A DNA stretch of 11,605 nucleotides from an uncultured Methylophilaceae bacterium (GCA_938084195.1 CALKDJ010000176.1:1-11605); one strand, 5' to 3'; positions 1-7,105 are shown, counted from the first letter of the stretch. A program made the numbers and translations. The notes: a model not told the origin generated them from the sequence alone.

Positions 1-42
1 AGTTATTATTTTTTGCATAAATTTCTTATAAGGAATAATTAA

Positions 43-132
43 ATGCCATTTTACATTTATGATATTGCATTGTTTATAATTCTTATCATTGTTATTGCTG
101 CTTTAATAATATTGGCTAATAAAAAAAATTAA
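43..132 (+). CDS. Small hypothetical single-pass membrane peptide (29 aa)
   Basis: The frame starts at ATG 43, eight bases after a Shine-Dalgarno-like AAGGA (30-34), and ends at TAA 130-132. The peptide begins MPFYIYDIAL. Residues 8 to about 26 form one uninterrupted stretch of Ile, Leu, Val and Ala, and the tail is ANKKN. This fits a single transmembrane helix with a positively charged cytoplasmic end (positive-inside rule). I do not recognise a family. Small subunits of respiratory complexes have a similar layout, but no partner complex is visible here. It lies 44 bases upstream of the first DUF3147-like gene on the same strand and could be cotranscribed. The ribosome binding site and the clean hydrophobic helix are the only support, so it may be a chance frame. 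Confidence 0.45.
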   Translation: MPFYIYDIALFIILIIVIAALIILANKKN

Positions 133-176
133 ATTTAAAAATTTCTTATCGCAAAATATAAACTAGAATAGTATCT

Positions 177-533
177 ATGACATTTATATTAATAAAACTA
201 TTCGCTACTGCTGCTGTAATTGTTTTAATTTCTGAAATTGCAAAAATTTCGGACAAGCTTGGCGCCCTAATTGCCTCATTACCACTCATTACCTTTTTAA
301 CTCTAATCTGGTTATATGTGGAGAAGCAGGATCAAGAAAAAATTGCTAATCATGCTTATTATACTTTTTGGTACGTTCTTCCCACATTACCAATGTTTTT
401 ATTATTTCCTTTTTTATTGAAAAATCTTGGGTTCTGGTTTGCTTTAATTTTATCAATACTATTTACCATAGCTCTCTTCCTAATTTATGCTCAATTGCTT
501 AAAAGGTTTGGCATCCACCTAACTTCTTTTTGA
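177..533 (+). CDS. DUF3147-like four-helix integral membrane protein (first tandem copy)
   Basis: This is a 118-residue, almost wholly hydrophobic protein with four predicted membrane helices, at roughly residues 3-20, 28-47, 63-83 and 86-108. The short conserved pattern near the N-terminus (LISEIAK, then GALIASLPL) and the WLYVE segment after helix 2 match what I know of the DUF3147 family, whose members are about 115-120 residues and have no established function. No strong Shine-Dalgarno sequence precedes the ATG. It is followed after 30 bases by a paralogue in the same reading frame, separated only by this gene's TGA and ten sense codons. The family name comes from recalled consensus, not a search. 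Confidence 0.75.
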   Translation: MTFILIKLFATAAVIVLISEIAKISDKLGALIASLPLITFLTLIWLYVEKQDQEKIANHAYYTFWYVLPTLPMFLLFPFLLKNLGFWFALILSILFTIALFLIYAQLLKRFGIHLTSF

Positions 534-563
534 ATCTTTTTAAATACTCAGTATCGAAGTAAT

Positions 564-905
564 ATGACTTATCTAATAAAAATTATCATTGCAGTGAGTA
601 TCATTGTTTTAGCATCTGAATTAAGCAAAAGAAGTACTACGCTTGCTTCGATTTTACTAGCTATGCCAATAGTCCTTTTTGCATCATTTACTATTATTTG
701 GGAAGAAACTAAAAATGCTCAAAAAATTGCAGATATAACTTATGAGACGGTTCTATTCATTCTCCCAGTAATACCTTTTTTATTTTTATTAAGCTGGATG
801 CTTAAAAATAATATTAATTACTATGTTGCTCTCTCCGTTGCGTGTGTCGGTATCGCTATAGCAACTATTATTGTTCAAAAATTATTTTTTAATATTAATC
901 TTTAA
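564..905 (+). CDS. DUF3147-like four-helix integral membrane protein (second tandem copy)
   Basis: This 113-residue protein is a diverged paralogue of the gene just upstream. Both open with MT, keep a helix-1 segment of the form IVL-(I/A)-SE(L/I)-(A/S)K, share the LAS-LPL / LAS-AMP region and a short charged loop followed by KIA, and have four membrane helices in the same places. The function of the family is unknown. The start ATG has only a weak upstream GAAGT. Its 3' end overlaps the convergent blh gene by 11 bases (895-905), so the two transcripts meet tail to tail with no room for a terminator between them. The pair probably arose by tandem duplication. Confidence 0.72.
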   Translation: MTYLIKIIIAVSIIVLASELSKRSTTLASILLAMPIVLFASFTIIWEETKNAQKIADITYETVLFILPVIPFLFLLSWMLKNNINYYVALSVACVGIAIATIIVQKLFFNINL

Positions 906-1785
906 TTACTTTTATAATCCTTGGTAACAACATATGTGCATTAGTTAAACAAGCTAATATTGGAAATAATATTAGCAGTTCATTGCTAGTGTAACTATTA
1001 CCCGTAACGAAAATAAAAATAATAACCGGGCTGGTAAAAATTAACATCCAAATCAAATCAGGATACCACTTAAAATTAAGTTGAATAATTGCCCGTATGC
1101 CATGCAAGATACAGAAATAAACTGCAAACCATATTATTGGATCAAGTATATAGGCTATTGCCACTAAGAATAGTAATTCTAAAAGTAACAATACCTCAGA
1201 TAATTTATTAATATTTTTAAAAATTTGGCGAACTGCAATAAATATATAAATTAAAAATGCTACTGCCAATAAGCTTGAGATTACCAGAAACGTTGTTGTA
1301 TTTAGAGAGCTCTTGGTAAGTAAATAAAAAATTTCATTCACTCTTTCTTGATGAAAGCCTAAGGGTAAAAATGTCATTAGGAATCCCCAACTTGTCTTTT
1401 GAATTTGACTAACTGTACCTAAAAATTTAAGGTCAGACGATCCAAAATGAAATATAGATAATATAAGTAAAAGAGTTAGCCCAGCAAATGGTGCAATCAT
1501 CCAAAGCAAACCTCCAGCACTAACAATAAGTAAATAAGAAAAATAAATTTTTACCCTATTACTAAAGTTAGATCCTTGTTCCCATATAATTTTTCCATCC
1601 AATGCCCCGTGACTAACCCCTAATGTCATAATAAAAATAAAAGATAAAAAAATAATTGCGTTCTGTTCCACGAAATTAGTAAATTGAAATAACTTAAATA
1701 TTTGCGTATCTGTATAAAAAATATACTCAAGCATAAAAAACATCAAACATATAATAATTAATTGGTGCTTATTATATTTAGACAT
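895..1785 (-). CDS. blh: Beta-carotene 15,15'-dioxygenase, Brp/Blh family
   Basis: Blh is an integral membrane, iron-dependent enzyme that cleaves beta-carotene centrally into two retinals. The 296-residue product is highly hydrophobic, with about seven membrane segments. It carries the family signatures GVSHGALDG (His59) and FHFGSSD (His113), and YFCILHGIRA (His228). In characterised Blh four histidines bind iron. The fourth is expected four residues after the third (HxxxH), but here that position is Ala232 (codon at 1090-1092), so one ligand appears to be missing. The gene is last in the crtE-I-B-Y-blh order. Its ATG lies inside the 3' end of crtY (8-base overlap), suggesting translational coupling. 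Family identity is secure; full activity is uncertain because of the Ala232 substitution. Confidence 0.9.
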   Translation of the reverse strand: MSKYNKHQLIIICLMFFMLEYIFYTDTQIFKLFQFTNFVEQNAIIFLSFIFIMTLGVSHGALDGKIIWEQGSNFSNRVKIYFSYLLIVSAGGLLWMIAPFAGLTLLLILSIFHFGSSDLKFLGTVSQIQKTSWGFLMTFLPLGFHQERVNEIFYLLTKSSLNTTTFLVISSLLAVAFLIYIFIAVRQIFKNINKLSEVLLLLELLFLVAIAYILDPIIWFAVYFCILHGIRAIIQLNFKWYPDLIWMLIFTSPVIIFIFVTGNSYTSNELLILFPILACLTNAHMLLPRIIKVIKD

Positions 1786-2908
1786 TATTTTTTTGCATTC
1801 CTTTAATCATAAGAATTTTTGGCATACTCCATAACACCTTAATCAAATCCAATATTGATGGTTTATCAGATAAAAATCTTATAAGCGAGGGCATATTTAC
1901 GCGACTAAATAATTGCATAAAAAGATAGGGGCCTTGATCAGGATAAAAATATATCACTTTTAAAAAAATAGAATCTAACCAATTAAGAAACTTATCTTGT
2001 TTATATTGATAATATTTATGATTAGCTTCATTGAGCTTTACAATATTTATATTGAGAATCCATGAAGCAATTCTTCTCATAGAATAACCTGAAGATGGTC
2101 TTACCATCCCTGCATTAGTTCCTATTCTTCATGCAGCATTTTCTGTTTTATCTTTCATAATAGCCATAGGTATTATGGCTTTTTCAGATCTAAGTATTTT
2201 ATAGTCTTTATATGCCCTTAATAATTTTTTATGCTTTCTTGCGATACTATTTAAGTTAGGATTTTTTGAAAAAACAGTGGTCTCAATTAATGCTTTTTTA
2301 GATGAAAAGGGAAGAATATAAGTAAACTCTACCTCTTCTGAATTATCTTTAAAAGACATTATTGTTGCCTGATCGGAGGAAAAAGTATCTTTTGGCACAT
2401 CAATCTCATGCCCCACAAATGCCTGTTTAACATGGACTGAGGTTACGTCTAAATCTTTATCATTATTTCTACTATCAACTACATATTGTCCCTGAAATAA
2501 TTTATTTTTGCAGAATACATTAAATACATCATGTTTCTTTTCAATTTTATCCACCAATATATTTCTCTTTATTTCAACTTGATTAGCATGCTCTTTTATT
2601 AATCGCTTAAATGTTTCATATCCGTCAAAACAAACATACTGATAAGGACTGATTGTTCTAGAAATATTTTTGTCTTGATTTTGAATTAATATTTTATTCC
2701 AAGTTTTTTTGGGCTGTAAATTAAAGTTTTTTTGAATACTATCAAGTCCTGGTCCTTCCCATACACAAAAAGTTTGATCTTTTTTTATACTTTTTTTAGA
2801 TTCAAGAATTAAAACAGAATGTTTTTTAAATTTTTTTAGGTAACGATTCAGAAACATTAAGCTTGATAAACCTGCTCCAATAACTACTAAGTCATATTTT
2901 TTATTCAT
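1778..2908 (-). pseudogene. crtY: Lycopene beta-cyclase CrtY, interrupted by one in-frame TGA
   Basis: CrtY converts lycopene to beta-carotene with a bound FAD. The N-terminal part (2129-2908, 259 residues) has the dinucleotide-binding start VVIGAGLSS (residues 8-16) and FCVWEGPG near residue 50. After TGA 2129-2131 the same frame continues as RIGTNAG, then MVRPSSGYS and IRFLSDKPS, the usual C-terminal cyclase motifs, ending at TAA 1778-1780. Read through, it would have 376 positions, close to the normal 370-390. No bases are gained or lost: 2908 minus 2107 is 801, divisible by three. The break falls just before the conserved GMVRPSSGY motif, so the shorter product should be inactive. The gene overlaps crtB by ATGA at its start and blh by 8 bases at its end. 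It may be a recent nonsense mutation, a sequencing error, or a split product with restart at ATG 2107. Confidence 0.85.
2129..2131 (-). other. Premature TGA stop inside crtY
   Basis: The codon following ENAA in the cyclase frame is TGA, and the next codons resume conserved family sequence (RIGTNAG then GMVRP). A single substitution from CGA or AGA (Arg), TGG (Trp) or GGA (Gly) would produce it. The next base is A. An ATG restart codon lies 21 bases downstream at 2105-2107 with an AGGAA upstream of it. Neighbouring crtB, crtI and crtE all end in TGA inside ATGA overlaps, so TGA is read as stop in this genome. Confidence 0.9.
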
Positions 2909-3795
2909 TTATTGTGTGAGTCAGGAAGTTTTCTTATGGAATCATGTAGTAAATGATTGTGAATTTTAGTAGCGTTAATATTGTTTCTCCGTAAGACAAT
3001 CTGCATTGAAATTAAACTTTTTTCTAACTTATTTAAATAGATACGGCCATTTAAATATGTTTTTTTACTCTTTATCATTTTTTTTCCAATTGCTTGATAA
3101 AGTTGTGCAGCTATTTTTAAAGATCGTGCCGTTTTCTTTGGCAAATGCTCTATACCTTGATATCCACTTTCATAGTATAAATCTGCCCTATTGAGTAAGC
3201 GATCTCTCGCTTGATTGATATCAATTAATTGCTGCTTTGTTGGACTTAAAATATTCTCTGTTGTAAGGCCTCTTATTATATTTATTGGTAAATATATTCT
3301 TCCCCTTTCAGCATCTTCTTTTATATCACGACATATATTAGTGAGTTGCATAGCTATCCCAAGATCAATAGCAAAATACTTTAATTTTTTATCTTTTATC
3401 TCCATTGAATCACAAACCATTAAACCCACAACCCCAGCTACCCTATAACAATATATAAGTAACTCCTTTATATTTTTTGGTTGATGATGATTAAGGTCAC
3501 TTGCTTGGCCTTTTAAGAACTCTTTAATAATCTCCTCTCTGGGGAGATAATTGCGTGGAATACCTTTAAATTCTTGAAAGGCACGGTGATATTCATTATT
3601 TTCCCAAGCATTAATAACATCATAAAAATTCTTACTAAGCTCTACTTCGTCATTACTTTCATCAACTAGATCATCAATTCGACGGCAAAATGCATAAATT
3701 GCATAGAGCCTGTTAGAAACTTCTCTTTCAAGAAACCATGATGCCCAAAAAAAGGTTTTACCATGTGTTCTCATAACTTGCGATTGATTACTCAT
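2905..3795 (-). CDS. crtB: Phytoene synthase CrtB
   Basis: CrtB joins two geranylgeranyl diphosphates head to head to make phytoene, the first committed carotenoid step. The 296-residue product has both aspartate-rich magnesium-binding motifs of the squalene/phytoene synthase family: FCRRIDDLVDE, with Asp41, Asp42 and Asp45, and CRDIKEDAERGRIYLP, with Asp157 and Asp161. The MxLTNICRDI helix is also typical. Length is normal and I see no disruption. Its ATG overlaps the crtI stop as ATGA (3792-3795), and its own TGA overlaps the crtY start in the same way (2905-2908), which implies coupled translation. It should act at the inner face of the membrane beside CrtI. Confidence 0.97.
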   Translation of the reverse strand: MSNQSQVMRTHGKTFFWASWFLEREVSNRLYAIYAFCRRIDDLVDESNDEVELSKNFYDVINAWENNEYHRAFQEFKGIPRNYLPREEIIKEFLKGQASDLNHHQPKNIKELLIYCYRVAGVVGLMVCDSMEIKDKKLKYFAIDLGIAMQLTNICRDIKEDAERGRIYLPINIIRGLTTENILSPTKQQLIDINQARDRLLNRADLYYESGYQGIEHLPKKTARSLKIAAQLYQAIGKKMIKSKKTYLNGRIYLNKLEKSLISMQIVLRRNNINATKIHNHLLHDSIRKLPDSHNK

Positions 3796-5258
3796 GAATA
3801 AATTAGTTTCTCCACAACTTTTGCAGAGTTAATTACCCCTGGAACTCCCGCACCTGGGTGGGTACCTGCGCCCACATAAAATAAATTGCTATATTTATCA
3901 TCCTGATTATGCGTTCTAAACCAGGCAGATTGGGCAAGAATAGGGGCTATTGAAAATCCACTACCATAAGGCGTTCTATAATTTCTTTTAAAATCCAAAG
4001 GTGTCATACAGAATATATCTCGAGCATTGCTCTGGATATTAGGCATGATTGTTTTTCCTAAAGCCGCCAATATTTCATTTGAAAAGTCTTCCTTAATTTC
4101 ATTCCAGTTTTGATTTCCTTTTAGATTGGGTACTGGAACTAATGCATAATAACTATCATGACCTTTAGGAGCAAAAGAAGTATCTGTACAAGTTGGTCGA
4201 TGAAGATAGATAGAAAAATCTTTAGCTAAATGGTGATTATCAAAAATATCTTCTAATAATTCTTTATATCTAGGGCCCATCCATATAGTGTGGTGAGCTA
4301 CATCCTTATAACTCTTTCTAGATCCAAAAAAAAGAACAAATAATCCCATAGAATGTTTTGCAAATTTAGCAATCAACTGATTATGAAATGATATCTTGTT
4401 ACCTTTCATCAGTTCTTTTGAGACTTGTATAGGATCTGCATTACTAATTACATAATCAAATGACTCTTCTGCACCATTTTCAAATAAAACTTTTGAAATT
4501 TTATTTCCCTGCGTAAAAAGGCTTTTAACATCATGATTATATTTAATTGTAATTGAATGCCTTAACATCAATTTTTCTAGTTCTTTTACTAACTTTCCAG
4601 TTCCACCCATACAAAAATAAATTCCCCATTTCTGCTCTAATGCGTGAATTAAGGAATAAATAGATGAAGTAGTAAAAGGATTACCCCCAACAAGTAATGG
4701 TTGGATTGAAAATGCTTGCCTAAGATTTGGATGTTTAAGATGTTTTGATACAAAACTAAAAACAGATTGGTACCCCTTCATTTTAAGGATATCTGGAGCA
4801 TAACGAATCATTGTATTTATTTTGTTAAATGGATGCCCTGCAAGTTTTACATAACCTAATTCAAAAATTTTTTCCGCTTCTTTTAACATTGCTAGATATC
4901 CAGCAACATCTTCTGGTGAAATATCATTAATTTGATCTAACATCTTTTCTCTATTGGGACCATAATCAAACTGACTTTGGTCATGGAAATTAAATCTGTA
5001 CCAAGGGTCTAAGGATTTAAATTCTAGATAATCCTCTAAATTCTCTCCTAATAATTCAAATAGCTCATAAAATAAATTAGGGGCTGTAATTACAGTTGGG
5101 CCTGCATCGTGAATATAATTATTCTTTTTAAAAACCTGTGCTCTTCCCCCTAAAGATTCTAATCTTTCATAAAGCACAACATCGTTGCCTCGAGCTCTCA
5201 TTCTAATTGCTGATGCTATGCCTCCAAAGCCACCTCCTATAATACCTACTCTATTCAT
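3792..5258 (-). CDS. crtI: Phytoene desaturase CrtI
   Basis: CrtI is an FAD-dependent, membrane-associated desaturase that introduces the four double bonds turning phytoene into lycopene. The 488-residue product starts with the Rossmann motif GIIGGGFGG (residues 5-13), with Glu31 as the ribose-binding acid and GGRA at 37-40. It then has the family's HDAGPTVIT (50-58). The C-terminus has the carotenoid-dehydrogenase signature GAGTHPGAGVPG (about 463-474). Length is normal for bacterial CrtI. The start overlaps the crtE stop as ATGA (5255-5258) and the stop overlaps the crtB start. The number of desaturations cannot be read from sequence alone, but the crtY/blh context predicts lycopene as product. 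Confidence 0.97.
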   Translation of the reverse strand: MNRVGIIGGGFGGIASAIRMRARGNDVVLYERLESLGGRAQVFKKNNYIHDAGPTVITAPNLFYELFELLGENLEDYLEFKSLDPWYRFNFHDQSQFDYGPNREKMLDQINDISPEDVAGYLAMLKEAEKIFELGYVKLAGHPFNKINTMIRYAPDILKMKGYQSVFSFVSKHLKHPNLRQAFSIQPLLVGGNPFTTSSIYSLIHALEQKWGIYFCMGGTGKLVKELEKLMLRHSITIKYNHDVKSLFTQGNKISKVLFENGAEESFDYVISNADPIQVSKELMKGNKISFHNQLIAKFAKHSMGLFVLFFGSRKSYKDVAHHTIWMGPRYKELLEDIFDNHHLAKDFSIYLHRPTCTDTSFAPKGHDSYYALVPVPNLKGNQNWNEIKEDFSNEILAALGKTIMPNIQSNARDIFCMTPLDFKRNYRTPYGSGFSIAPILAQSAWFRTHNQDDKYSNLFYVGAGTHPGAGVPGVINSAKVVEKLIYS

Positions 5259-6211
5259 ATTATTTTAATTCTCATAAGCATTTCATTCTTTAATGACTCT
5301 AATATCGGTCTGATAATAATTGGTAAACGATGCATAATTTTTTCTGCTTCATTTAAAGTATTTTTTATTTCTTTTATACAATTCAAGTAATGTTTTTTTT
5401 CAATTAATTTGATAAGCTTGCTTGGATTTTTTTTTATTCGACTGTTAATATCCTCTGATTGTTCATTTAAAACATTTATTACAATAATATTTGGATGACC
5501 TTTCGTTAAGTCTGTGTAAGCTTCTTGTTCTTTTCCATATAAATTCTCCATATCGTTTAAACATTGATATGCATATCCAAATTCTTTAGATATTTCTTCT
5601 AAAGCATCACACTCTAAATCTGATAGCTCGTTACAACGAAACATACCCATCATAGGCATAGATATTAGTGGAGATGTTTTTTCAATTGCTATATCCTTAT
5701 ATTGCTCTTTATTTATTGTTAAATGTTCGTAACTGACATCTAGCGATTGACCAAAAACAATAGCCTTAACCGAATTTGATAATAACTTTAATAATATATT
5801 CTGATGCCACCCTTGCTCAATTTCAGTAAGCTTTCTAAAAGATTCTGCTATTAAATAATCACCAGAACATATTGCTGCAGGCACACCGAATTCTTTCCAT
5901 ACTGCAGTTTTTCCTCGTCGCATTGTATCTTGATCACAAATATCATCATGCAATAAAGATGCACTATGAATCAGCTCACACACAATCGCCCATTTAGTAA
6001 CTGTTTGATATGAAAGTCCCAACAATCCACCTGTTGCCAATGCTAATCTAGCTCTAATCCATTTGCCTTTAGTCTCATTATGATGTTTTAGCCATCCAGA
6101 TAAAAACTTATCCTTAACCTCAAAGCTTTGAGCAAATTCTTCCTTAACCTCAACTAAAAATTGATCTGCTTCAGGGGGCATAGCATATTTATTCCAATAA
6201 TCTTTATCCAT
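5255..6211 (-). CDS. crtE: Geranylgeranyl diphosphate synthase CrtE (polyprenyl synthetase), with a degenerate second Asp motif
   Basis: CrtE extends farnesyl diphosphate to geranylgeranyl diphosphate, the substrate of CrtB. The 318-residue protein has the first aspartate-rich motif LLHDDICDQDTMRRG (Asp89, Asp90, Asp93; Arg98-Arg99), the GQ pair at 154-155, and a KTSPL helix at 178-182. The second aspartate-rich motif, normally DDxxD after YQ, reads YQCLNDMENL, giving Asn219-Asp220-Met-Glu-Asn223. Only one of the three acids is kept as Asp. The N-terminal GKRxRP box is also changed to GKWIRAR. The ATG has no clear Shine-Dalgarno sequence. The gene follows the lysine-less rhodopsin by 59 bases and overlaps crtI by 4. 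Operon position makes a GGPP role likely, although chain length and activity remain inferred. Confidence 0.9.
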   Translation of the reverse strand: MDKDYWNKYAMPPEADQFLVEVKEEFAQSFEVKDKFLSGWLKHHNETKGKWIRARLALATGGLLGLSYQTVTKWAIVCELIHSASLLHDDICDQDTMRRGKTAVWKEFGVPAAICSGDYLIAESFRKLTEIEQGWHQNILLKLLSNSVKAIVFGQSLDVSYEHLTINKEQYKDIAIEKTSPLISMPMMGMFRCNELSDLECDALEEISKEFGYAYQCLNDMENLYGKEQEAYTDLTKGHPNIIVINVLNEQSEDINSRIKKNPSKLIKLIEKKHYLNCIKEIKNTLNEAEKIMHRLPIIIRPILESLKNEMLMRIKII

Positions 6212-6251
6212 ATGCTTATTTAAACATATATTTAAAAACTAAAAATATTCG

Positions 6252-6263
6252 ATTTACGTAAAT
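6252..6263. promoter_or_regulatory. 12-bp perfect palindrome between the rhodopsin paralogue and crtE
   Basis: ATTTACGTAAAT reads the same on both strands. It lies in the 59-base gap ahead of crtE, about 40 bases upstream of the crtE ATG. It could be a small operator for internal control of crtE, but I recognise no regulator for it. AT-rich palindromes of this size occur by chance in such DNA. Confidence 0.25.
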
Positions 6264-6267
6264 TAAA

Positions 6268-6285
6268 GATTTAGGATCCTAAATC
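6268..6285. repeat. 18-bp perfect palindrome at the 3' end of the rhodopsin paralogue
   Basis: GATTTAGGATCCTAAATC is perfectly self-complementary and spans the last codons and the stop of the lysine-less rhodopsin. In RNA it can fold as a 7-bp stem with a GAUC loop, but only a short T run follows on the minus strand. It may therefore be a weak terminator, a 3' stability hairpin or an operator. Confidence 0.5.
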
Positions 6286-7008
6286 TGATTTGCGTTGGGC
6301 AATTAAATAAATCATTACTCCAAATACAGCAATTGAAATCAAATCGGCAACTGTATAGCCAATCTGAACATGAACAGCTGAGGTGTTTAAATAGAAAATC
6401 GGGAATAGATAAATGATGGGATAGATGGTCCAAGAAAATATAAGAAGCCATCTCGCATTACTTATTAATTTCTGAACATTTTTTGGTTGTTTAGATATTG
6501 CAGTTTTCAGTGCTATGACCAAATTATAAAGAATATATAAGAAAGGAATCATCGCCATAAGCCAGTAAATCATTCTTTCACCTAACTGATTTGGGTCCAC
6601 CAATGTTTCACCAGGGTAACCTAGGACAACCATTATCACTGCTGCTATAGTTAATTTTGTTCCTTTTGAATAGGTCTCCTCTTTATTAAGTCGCATTACC
6701 AGAATCAACTCCAACAGTAGTAATGGAACAGTTAAGAACCATCCAACATAACGATATGACACATTAAAAGGAATTCCTGTTTCTGTAATAAGATCAAAGG
6801 AAATTAAATATGCATCATTAAAACTATTAAATAATCTTAAGTAATGATAAAAAGCTATTAAACATACTAATCCAGATAGGGTGAGAGCAGTTTTATAGGC
6901 TGGAGCAACTTGTGACCTTTGGGCAAAGAAAAAAACGGTACTTGCACCAAACGCAGCAATAGCAAAAGATAAGAAATTATAAATTAAATTATAGCTTGCT
7001 AATTCCAT
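6271..7008 (-). CDS. Xanthorhodopsin-like microbial rhodopsin paralogue lacking the Schiff-base lysine and counterion
   Basis: This 245-residue seven-helix protein is clearly a type-1 rhodopsin. Helix C reads YRYVGWFLTVPLLLLEL, helix F has WTIYP (Trp193, Tyr196, Pro197), and GYPGE precedes helix E. Two essential residues are gone. Helix G reads VADLISIAVFG, where pumps have ADFVNKIAFG, so the retinal-binding lysine is Ile226 (codon 6331-6333). The proton-acceptor aspartate of helix C is Gly89 (codon 6742-6744). Retained are His55, Arg86, Thr93, Glu100 and Asp222. Each loss needs two base changes and the frame is intact, so this is not a sequencing slip. It cannot form a normal retinal Schiff base. 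It has an AAAGGG ribosome site, follows the proteorhodopsin after 97 bases and heads the crt operon. Noncovalent retinal or carotenoid binding, or partnership with the pump, is inference. Confidence 0.93.
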   Translation of the reverse strand: MELASYNLIYNFLSFAIAAFGASTVFFFAQRSQVAPAYKTALTLSGLVCLIAFYHYLRLFNSFNDAYLISFDLITETGIPFNVSYRYVGWFLTVPLLLLELILVMRLNKEETYSKGTKLTIAAVIMVVLGYPGETLVDPNQLGERMIYWLMAMIPFLYILYNLVIALKTAISKQPKNVQKLISNARWLLIFSWTIYPIIYLFPIFYLNTSAVHVQIGYTVADLISIAVFGVMIYLIAQRKSDLGS

Positions 7009-7030
7009 GTCATCCCTTTAAATTTTAATT

Positions 7031-7058
7031 AAAAAAAAACGCGCCATAAATGACGCGT
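7031..7058 (-). terminator. Intrinsic terminator/attenuator between proteorhodopsin and the rhodopsin-crt operon
   Basis: On the minus strand ACGCGTC and GGCGCGT (7039-7058) form a 7-bp stem with one G-U pair around ATTTAT, followed directly by a run of about nine T. The G-U pair becomes a C-A mismatch on the plus strand, so the element is oriented for minus-strand transcripts. Only about 22 bases separate the end of the T run from the next ATG, which leaves no room for a separate promoter after it. Downstream genes must therefore depend on readthrough or on a promoter inside the proteorhodopsin gene. Confidence 0.8.
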
Positions 7059-7105
7059 ATTTTTTGTATTTTTTGCTTCGTTTATATAACTACAAAATAA
7101 ATATA

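Noticed and set aside
1778..2107. C-terminal crtY piece as an independent heterodimeric cyclase subunit
   Set aside because: Heterodimeric CrtYc/CrtYd cyclases belong to a different family; this piece is the ordinary C-terminus of a single-chain CrtY in the same frame as the N-terminal piece.
2129..2131. TGA decoded as tryptophan (alternative genetic code), which would restore crtY and fuse the DUF3147 pair
   Set aside because: crtE, crtI and crtB all end in TGA within ATGA start/stop overlaps, and Trp in the conserved proteins is encoded by TGG.
3006..3448. Two plus-strand frames inside crtB
   Set aside because: Antisense shadows of crtB, whose motifs are complete.
6331..6333. Loss of the rhodopsin lysine as a sequencing error
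   Set aside because: Lys to Ile (ATT) needs two base changes, Asp to Gly (GGA) also needs two, and the frame is intact throughout.
6263..6451. Minus-strand frame overlapping the rhodopsin paralogue
   Set aside because: Out-of-frame shadow of the rhodopsin gene; no independent support.
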